From: an uncultured Planctomycetota bacterium
GTDB lineage: Bacteria > Planctomycetota > Planctomycetia > Pirellulales > Thermoguttaceae
DNA length: 12,192 nt
Direction of reading: 5' to 3'
Assembly (NCBI GenBank): GCA_902797455.1
Contig: CADBTE010000256.1
Coordinates: 1 to 12,192 of the forward strand
A program made the position numbers and the translations under genes. Positions 7,720 to 12,192 of the stretch are shown piece by piece. How positions within the stretch are numbered: position 1 is the stretch's first letter; the number at the start of each line of letters is the position of its first letter. The notes under the pieces are model-generated. The model searched no databases. It saw only the letters and a list, made by a program, of their open reading frames with translations, and was not told the DNA's origin.

Positions 7720-8069
7720 CGACTTGACCTGAATATTGGGGATTTAGCGTTTTGCATAACCTAAAACGTATGGCATTCCTGAAAACGCCGCCTGTGGAGA
7801 GATAACACGGACTTTGACCGCGGTGGAGGGGGAACTGAGTCATTTTAACCGCTTTTGAGCCGCGGTGAAAGGGAGGAGAAATGTTAAAACAGGGATTGTA
7901 AATAAGGAAGATAGTGTACGCATAAAAGGAAAGAAAAGGGATAAATGCGAATAGCTTAAAGAATTCGGGTTATAGGGTCGATAACAATGATAACGGTTGC
8001 GAGGGTAATCGCAAACGTATCGGTATGGAACCGATACAAAAGAGGATTTAACAGTCAGCAGGTAAAGCG
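7720..8069. other. Divergent spacer between uvrA and the TPR gene
   Basis: 350 nt with no credible gene. The part from about 7865 to 8069 is richer in A than its surroundings. It holds two CCGCGGTG copies (7818-7825 and 7860-7867, 42 nt apart), a CGTTTT/AAAACG inverted repeat (7748-7753 with 7763-7768), and two tandem hairpins just before the TPR gene. Promoters for both flanking genes should lie here, but I found no convincing -35/-10 pair on either strand. A possible 87-codon minus-strand frame at 7840-8103 overlaps the TPR gene start and looks like chance. Confidence 0.6.
7997..8037 (+). promoter_or_regulatory. Two tandem inverted repeats upstream of the TPR gene
   Basis: First: TTGCGA (7997-8002) and TCGCAA (8009-8014) around a 6-nt spacer. 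Second: GTATCGGT (8017-8024) and ACCGATAC (8030-8037) around a 5-nt spacer. Only 2 nt separate the two, and the second ends 32 nt before the ATG at 8070. They could be operator sites or RNA leader hairpins. There is no T-run, so they do not look like a terminator. Confidence 0.5.
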
Positions 8070-10004
8070 ATGTTACGTTCCCAGCGTTTGTTCTTTGTTG
8101 CACTGGAACTGTTTGGATTGTTCTTGATCGCCGGGGGGATTCTTGGCGAAGGGGCTTCCGCGTTGGCGTTTGATCCGACCAAGTTAACGGTGATCGGCAA
8201 ACCGATCAATATGAATTCCGGCTATTCCCGTTCCCAATCGAGTTCGTCGGACAAGGAAGAAAAGGCCCCCGCCGCGGTGAGTACGTCGCGGGGGGAACGG
8301 ACTTTCCGGGATTCGAGGAATGTTCCCGGCGCGGCTGAAAGGATTCCGCAGCGGGACTATTCGGACGCTTTTGTGCCGAACGGTTCGTCGTATGGCCAAG
8401 CGCCGTCCTACCGGGGCGGTGAGCGGGGGAACCGGTTCGAGCGCGGCGGTCTGGACGAGCAATATGTTCAGTCGTCCCCCGTGATGAACCGCCCCTTCCC
8501 CAGTGAATCGTCTTTGGGCGGCAAAAGAGCGAATAGTCAGGGTTTCGCGGATCATCAATATGCCGGTGGTCAAAACACCGATGGCCGATACATGGGGGCC
8601 CCGTACCCGGATGCTCCTTCCTGGGATCGCGCGGTACCGAGCCAGACGGCGGTCTCCCCTTCGTTTCCTGAGAGCGCTCAGCGCTTTGAACCGCCGCGTT
8701 CCCAGGGGCCTCAGGATATTTTCTCTCAGGCCGACGCCGCCTATCAGAATGGACGGTTCAACGACGCGGAATCGCTCTACCAGCAGTATCTGTCTGAGAA
8801 CAGCTCTGTCTTGGATCGCTCGATGGTATCGGTCGCGTACCATCGCTTGGGGCTCATTGCCCGAAAAAGGCAGCAGTACGAAAAGGCGATGGATTACCTG
8901 GTCAAGGCCGTCCAATCGTCCCCGATTCAGAATTCGGAAATCACGTTCGATTACGCTCGGATACTTTACGATATCGGGCAGTACGACCGGGCTGAAAAGC
9001 TCCTGTCCCACCTCTATCGGGACAATCCCAGCGACCAGCAGGTTAAGTTCTATCTCGCTCAGTCCACCCTGCGCCTGCGGCGTTATTCCGAGGCCTACGA
9101 ACTCCTGAAGGAAACCGTCGGGAGGGAGGATGCCTGCGCTCAAATTGCCAAACAGGCCAATGAGCAGGGGGATACCGAAGTGGCGGAGGAAATGCAGCGT
9201 TACCTGCTTCAGGTGAACATGAACAAGGATCAGCAATTCTTCCTTGGAGAAAACGCCCCGCAGACGGTGAGTGATCCGGTTTTTCCCGACCCGAACGCGG
9301 TCCGCGTCCCGGACGCTGAGCTGGCGATGGCGGTTCCGCGCCCCGAGGCGGCCGGTACCTCTCCCAAACGCGATTCTGTGCCGGCCCCCAGTCCGAAAGC
9401 GTCCCAAAATCCCGGGCCGATCCCCGTACCCGATCAGACGCAGGGCGAGGAGGCGAGTATCTCGAAACTGTTCCTCCCGGCTTTCACGCAATACCTGGAC
9501 GGGAAGGGGGCCAATCCTGTTTCGCAGGAGCAGATCGGCGAAGGGGCGGTTGTCAACGGTCCGATATCGCAGAATGATATCCCGTCGGTTTTCCCCATGC
9601 CCGAAGGCAGCCGTGAGGAGCCGTACAGCGCGGCCTATCAAAGTTCAGACGCCTGGCTTGGCAATTCGCACCCGGGTTTGAGCGCCGCGTCGGTACCGGG
9701 GCCGGTTCCGGCCGCCTCACCGATGGACAGTGCGGAGGAAGAGGATATTTGGGCCTCCTCGAAGTCTTTCGATCATCAGGAAAAGGCCGATACCGCCGCG
9801 ATGATGCAGAATCGGCCCTCCAGGAAGAAGAGTTCCGAGGAAAAACTCGCGGAAGCGATCGCCGCCGGCGCGACCGTCGAATACCTTACCCCTGAACAGT
9901 ACAACCACGAGATCGCCACCCGCGCCGGCACGCTTGTCAGGGAAGCCAAGGAGGGAGCGCGCGCCGCGGCGGCGAAACAAAGGGGAGTTCCCGCGCCGCT
10001 GTAG
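8070..10004 (+). CDS. Secreted tetratricopeptide-repeat protein with disordered flanks
   Basis: 644 residues. A signal peptide is likely: basic start, hydrophobic core about 7-26, then A31-L-A33 as cleavage site, so the protein should be periplasmic or secreted. Residues ~45-215 are Ser/Gly/Pro/Arg-rich and probably disordered. Residues 216-~360 form about four TPR units (about 219-252, 253-287, 289-322, 323-356), with typical pairs such as AAYQNGRFNDAESLYQQYL and DYARILYDIGQYDRAEKLL. TPRs are protein-binding scaffolds. Residues ~390-590 are again Pro/Ser-rich. The last ~55 are charged and Ala-rich, likely helical (SEEKLAEAIAAGATVEYLTPEQY). No catalytic motif was seen, so it is probably an envelope assembly or scaffold protein; the partner is unknown. 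ATG 8070 follows AGG at 8060-8062 with 7-nt spacing. It stands alone, with a structured leader upstream and a strong terminator downstream. Confidence 0.85.
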   Translation: MLRSQRLFFVALELFGLFLIAGGILGEGASALAFDPTKLTVIGKPINMNSGYSRSQSSSSDKEEKAPAAVSTSRGERTFRDSRNVPGAAERIPQRDYSDAFVPNGSSYGQAPSYRGGERGNRFERGGLDEQYVQSSPVMNRPFPSESSLGGKRANSQGFADHQYAGGQNTDGRYMGAPYPDAPSWDRAVPSQTAVSPSFPESAQRFEPPRSQGPQDIFSQADAAYQNGRFNDAESLYQQYLSENSSVLDRSMVSVAYHRLGLIARKRQQYEKAMDYLVKAVQSSPIQNSEITFDYARILYDIGQYDRAEKLLSHLYRDNPSDQQVKFYLAQSTLRLRRYSEAYELLKETVGREDACAQIAKQANEQGDTEVAEEMQRYLLQVNMNKDQQFFLGENAPQTVSDPVFPDPNAVRVPDAELAMAVPRPEAAGTSPKRDSVPAPSPKASQNPGPIPVPDQTQGEEASISKLFLPAFTQYLDGKGANPVSQEQIGEGAVVNGPISQNDIPSVFPMPEGSREEPYSAAYQSSDAWLGNSHPGLSAASVPGPVPAASPMDSAEEEDIWASSKSFDHQEKADTAAMMQNRPSRKKSSEEKLAEAIAAGATVEYLTPEQYNHEIATRAGTLVREAKEGARAAAAKQRGVPAPL

Positions 10005-10017
10005 TTTTTGCCGGTTC

Positions 10018-10040
10018 GGTCCCGAAAAACGTTCGGGACC
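10018..10040 (+). terminator. First hairpin of the double terminator after the TPR gene
   Basis: GGTCCCGAA (10018-10026) pairs perfectly with TTCGGGACC (10032-10040) around a 5-nt loop, 13 nt after the stop codon. Only a short CCTTTG tail follows, so it probably assists the stronger hairpin just downstream. Confidence 0.5.
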
Positions 10041-10056
10041 CCTTTGAACGATCCGC

Positions 10057-10090
10057 AGGCGCCGTATTTTTCGGCGCCTTTCTTTTTTTC
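10057..10090 (+). terminator. Intrinsic terminator after the TPR gene
   Basis: AGGCGCCG (10057-10064) pairs with CGGCGCCT (10072-10079) around a T-rich 7-nt loop and is followed at once by a long T-run (TTCTTTTTTT to 10089). This is a textbook Rho-independent terminator and separates the TPR gene from nfnA. Confidence 0.85.
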
Positions 10091-10100
10091 CGGGGTAATT

Positions 10101-10117
10101 CGGGGACTTTTTCCCCG
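10101..10117. promoter_or_regulatory. Inverted repeat overlapping the nfnA -35 region
   Basis: CGGGGA (10101-10106) and TCCCCG (10112-10117) are perfect inverted repeats with a 5-nt spacer (CTTTT). The site covers the -35 position of the predicted promoter, where a bound repressor would block RNA polymerase. It could instead be chance in GC-rich sequence; the regulator is unknown. Confidence 0.35.
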
Positions 10118-10135
10118 CATGATTTGTGCTATACT
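10107..10135 (+). promoter_or_regulatory. Extended -10 promoter for nfnA-nfnB
   Basis: TATACT at 10130-10135 is preceded by TGC (10127-10129), the extended -10 arrangement. The -35 region (around 10107-10112, T-rich) is poor, as is common with an extended -10. Expected start is near 10142, leaving a leader of about 100 nt before the ATG at 10242. A perfect inverted repeat overlaps the -35 region. Confidence 0.5.
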
Positions 10136-10170
10136 GGTGGGGTTATCATCGGGCGTGGGGGCATTGAAAA

Positions 10171-10197
10171 AAGCCGCCGCTGCGGCGGTACCGGCTT
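10171..10197 (+). other. GC-rich hairpin in the nfnA leader
   Basis: AAGCCG (10171-10176) can pair with CGGCTT (10192-10197), with CCGC/GCGG nested inside; an alternative fold pairs CCGCC with GGCGG. It is flanked by A-runs, lies about 45 nt before the ATG, and would be inside the transcript. Its role is unknown. Confidence 0.3.
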
Positions 10198-10241
10198 GGC
10201 AAAAAAGCGACCCAGAGAGAATTGCCTTTGAGGGAGTGACC

Positions 10242-11084
10242 ATGATTCCGATTCTCGACACGAAACAGCTGGTTGCGTCGATTTACGAAATGACGGTTGA
10301 AAACCGGCGTTTGGCCGCCAAGGCCCGCCCGGGGCAATTTGTCATCGTGATGATCGATGATCACGGGGAGCGCATCCCTCTGACCATTGCCGACTTTGAC
10401 GCCGAAAAAGGGACGGTGACGATGGTCTATATGGCGGTGGGGACCACCACGCGCAAAATGGCCGCTCTTCGTGCCGGGGATACTCTCTTCGCGATGATCG
10501 GTCCCTTGGGGCAGCCCTCCGAGATCGAAAAGTTCGGGACGGTGGTGATGGTCGCCGGCGGTGTCGGCACCGCGCCGATCTACCCGATCGCCCGCGCTCT
10601 TCGCGCCGCTGGGAACCGTGTCGTCAGTATCCAGGGCTCCCGCGGGAAAGACCTCCTCTTCTGGACCGATCGCCTTGCCTCGGTCAGTGACCAGCATATC
10701 GTGATGACCGACGACGGCTCCTTCGGCCGCAAGGGGCTGGTGACCGAACCGCTCAAAGAGCTCCTCGAAGCGGGGGGAGTCGACGCTGTCTGGACGATCG
10801 GCCCGGCTGTTATGATGAAATTCTGCGCGCTGACCTGTCAGCCGTTCGGTGTCAAAACCATTGCCTCGCTCAACTCGATCATGATCGACGGGACGGGGAT
10901 GTGCGGCGGGTGCCGTGTTCGGGTCGGCGATCAGACGAAGTTTACCTGTGTCGATGGGCCGGAGTTCGACGCTGTGGCGGTCGACTGGGGGCTTCTGCTG
11001 TCCCGTCAAAAGACCTACTGCGAGCAAGAGAAATGCTCGTTGGATCGCTATGTCGAGCTCCAAACCGGCCGTCCGGCCCGGTAG
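10242..11084 (+). CDS. nfnA: NfnA / sulfide dehydrogenase-like FAD/NAD-binding subunit
   Basis: 280 residues, the usual length for the NfnA/SudB family (ferredoxin-NADP+ reductase-like subunit). It carries FAD, an NAD(H) site and a [2Fe-2S] cluster, and works with NfnB in electron-bifurcating transfer between NADH, ferredoxin and NADPH; relatives are called sulfide dehydrogenase or dihydroorotate dehydrogenase electron-transfer subunits. Visible features: flavin-binding R44-I-P-L-T48, nucleotide-binding GGVGTAP 106-112, and a cluster region with D216, C221, C224 and C236 in the family pattern DGTGMCGxCR...CVDGPEFD. Characterised NfnA ligates its cluster with one Asp and three Cys, and D216 fits that. 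Start ATG 10242 follows GAGGGAG (10230-10236) by 5 nt. The same frame is open back to 10008, but that part overlaps the previous gene's terminator and has no family similarity. The partner gene starts 56 nt downstream in the same direction. Confidence 0.9.
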   Translation: MIPILDTKQLVASIYEMTVENRRLAAKARPGQFVIVMIDDHGERIPLTIADFDAEKGTVTMVYMAVGTTTRKMAALRAGDTLFAMIGPLGQPSEIEKFGTVVMVAGGVGTAPIYPIARALRAAGNRVVSIQGSRGKDLLFWTDRLASVSDQHIVMTDDGSFGRKGLVTEPLKELLEAGGVDAVWTIGPAVMMKFCALTCQPFGVKTIASLNSIMIDGTGMCGGCRVRVGDQTKFTCVDGPEFDAVAVDWGLLLSRQKTYCEQEKCSLDRYVELQTGRPAR

Positions 11085-11140
11085 TTCCGTAAACGGCCTT
11101 TGGGGCCGCTAAACATCAAAACCTCAAGAAGATCAAGAAT

Positions 11141-12192
11141 ATGTCGAATCCCAATCGTCCCGGTCGGACTCCTATGCCAGAGCAGGACCCCAAGGTTCGG
11201 GCCCGGAATTTTCTGGAGGTTCCCCTCGGGTACACCGAGGAAATGGCTCGCCGCGAGGCATCCCGCTGCCTGAAGTGCAAGACCCCCATGTGCCGCACCG
11301 GCTGTCCCGTTGGGGTCAAGATTCCCGAGTTCCTGGCGCTGATCGCCGAAGGGGATTTCCTAGCCGCCGCCGCGAAGATCAAAGAGACTAACGCGCTTCC
11401 GGCGATCTGCGGACGGGTATGCCCCCAAGAGAATCAGTGTGAGGGGAAATGCATTCTCGGCCGCAAGTTCGAACCTGTGGCGATCGGCCGCTGTGAGCGT
11501 TTTGCCGCCGATTATGAGCGTCAGCACGGCGGCGCCGCACAGAACGCCTCTTACAAGAGCGCTCTTCCCCAGTCCAACGGGAAGAAAGTCGCCGTGATCG
11601 GCGCGGGGCCCTCCGGTCTGACCGTCGCCGGCGACTTGGTCCGTCTCGGCTACGCAGTGACCATCTTCGAGGCGTTCCACAAGCCGGGCGGCGTCTTGAG
11701 CTACGGCATCCCCGAGTTCCGGCTCCCCAAGGCGATCGTCGAGGCCGAGATCGAAAACCTCCGGAAAATGGGGGTTCAGATCGAGTGCAATACCCTCGTC
11801 GGCAAGACGGTGACGGTCGATGAACTTCTCGAAGACGAAGGGTTTTCGGCGGTCTTTATCGGTGTCGGCGCCGGTTTGCCGATGTTTCTCGGCGTTCCCG
11901 GCGAGGACCTCGGCAATATCTGCTCGGCCAACGAGTACCTGACTCGTTCGAACCTGATGAAAGCGTACCTCTTCCCCGAGTACGACACCCCGATTATCCG
12001 GGGGAAAAATGTCTGTGTCGTCGGCGGGGGAAACGTCGCCATGGACGCGGCCCGCAGCGCGATGCGCCTGGGGGCCGAGACGGTCACCATCGTCTATCGC
12101 CGCAGTGAGTCGGAGCTCCCCGCCCGTGCGGAAGAAGTTCATCACGCCAAAGAAGAGGGGATTTGCTTCCGGCTTCTGACCAATCCGGTCGC
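11141..12192 (+). CDS. nfnB: NADPH-dependent glutamate synthase / NfnB (GltA, SudA type), 3' end missing
   Basis: 350 residues are visible, and the frame is open at the right edge; the family is about 460-480 long, so roughly a quarter is missing. The protein is an FAD/NADPH oxidoreductase with two N-terminal [4Fe-4S] clusters. It is annotated either as homomeric NADPH-dependent glutamate synthase or, when paired with NfnA, as the NADPH-side subunit of the bifurcating transhydrogenase. Cluster cysteines: C43, C46, C51, C55 and C90, C94, C100, C104. FAD-binding GAGPSG is at 154-159, followed by the family stretch KPGGVLSYGIPEFRLP. The NADPH-binding GGGNVA is at 295-300. Start ATG 11141 has only a weak AGAAG upstream; an in-frame ATG at residue 12 is less likely. 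No terminator lies between it and nfnA, so co-transcription is expected, and that pairing favours NfnB over a stand-alone glutamate synthase. Confidence 0.92.
   Translation, partial: MSNPNRPGRTPMPEQDPKVRARNFLEVPLGYTEEMARREASRCLKCKTPMCRTGCPVGVKIPEFLALIAEGDFLAAAAKIKETNALPAICGRVCPQENQCEGKCILGRKFEPVAIGRCERFAADYERQHGGAAQNASYKSALPQSNGKKVAVIGAGPSGLTVAGDLVRLGYAVTIFEAFHKPGGVLSYGIPEFRLPKAIVEAEIENLRKMGVQIECNTLVGKTVTVDELLEDEGFSAVFIGVGAGLPMFLGVPGEDLGNICSANEYLTRSNLMKAYLFPEYDTPIIRGKNVCVVGGGNVAMDAARSAMRLGAETVTIVYRRSESELPARAEEVHHAKEEGICFRLLTNPV

Noticed and set aside
7840..8103. Small minus-strand frame of 87 codons in the divergent spacer
   Set aside because: It overlaps the start of the TPR gene, shows no clear ribosome site and has biased composition from the AT-rich spacer.
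8184..9641. 485-codon open frame on the minus strand opposite the TPR gene
   Set aside because: Same codon-register artefact; its product is Arg/Gly-rich without a domain, while the sense strand has a signal peptide and TPRs.
10008..10241. N-terminal extension of nfnA starting at 10008
   Set aside because: It would span the preceding gene's double terminator and the predicted nfnA promoter. The family start, with a good ribosome site, is at 10242.
11094..11108. CGGCC/GGCCG hairpin between nfnA and nfnB as a terminator
   Set aside because: The stem is only 5 bp and no T-run follows, so it should not separate the two genes.
1..12192. Mobile element, defence island or CRISPR content
   Set aside because: No transposase, integrase, terminal inverted repeats, spacer array or known defence gene was seen; the genes look like housekeeping or envelope functions.

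Overview
The window most likely comes from a bacterium of the phylum Planctomycetota, probably an anaerobic or facultative lineage. This is inference. The signs are a Tat-exported Gfo/Idh/MocA oxidoreductase (a family greatly expanded in planctomycetes), a large UvrA-like protein of non-canonical architecture, long secreted or disordered repeat proteins, moderately high GC, and mostly single-gene units with large gaps between them. A complete nfnA followed by an nfnB/gltA-type gene points to anaerobic redox metabolism. No rRNA, tRNA, CRISPR array, insertion sequence, integrase or phage gene was seen. This looks like ordinary chromosome rather than a mobile island.

Layout from left to right. 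(1) 1-1743 (+) is the 3' part of a gene for a protein with twelve copies of a G-[N/D]-D-x-[Y/F]-like repeat; it ends at a strong hairpin terminator (1777-1820). (2) A near-consensus sigma70 promoter (1844-1872) and a leader of about 126 nt drive a Tat-signal Gfo/Idh/MocA oxidoreductase (2006-3322), followed by a hairpin (3361-3411). (3) A GNAT acetyltransferase with a probable second, degenerate GNAT-like half (3463-4389) runs into (4) a convergent minus-strand uvrA-like gene (7719-4402), with only 12 nt between the stop codons. (5) A 350-nt AT-richer divergent spacer (7720-8069) holds short repeats and two tandem hairpins. (6) 8070-10004 (+) encodes a secreted TPR protein with long disordered flanks, closed by a double hairpin with a T-run. 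(7) An extended -10 promoter overlapping a small palindrome precedes nfnA (10242-11084) and the 5' part of nfnB/gltA (11141 to the right edge).

How the genes relate: the only clear functional unit is the nfnA-nfnB pair. Its products would form a flavin and iron-sulfur NAD(P)H:ferredoxin transhydrogenase, or alternatively an NADPH-dependent glutamate synthase-type enzyme. The other genes look like separate transcription units: an exported sugar-type oxidoreductase, an acetyltransferase, a DNA-damage recognition ATPase or a paralogue of it, and two surface or periplasmic repeat proteins. I found no convincing new multi-gene system. The most unusual items are the twelve-repeat protein, the two hydrophilic insertions and altered first ABC signature in the UvrA-like protein, and the structured upstream regions of the TPR gene and of nfnA.
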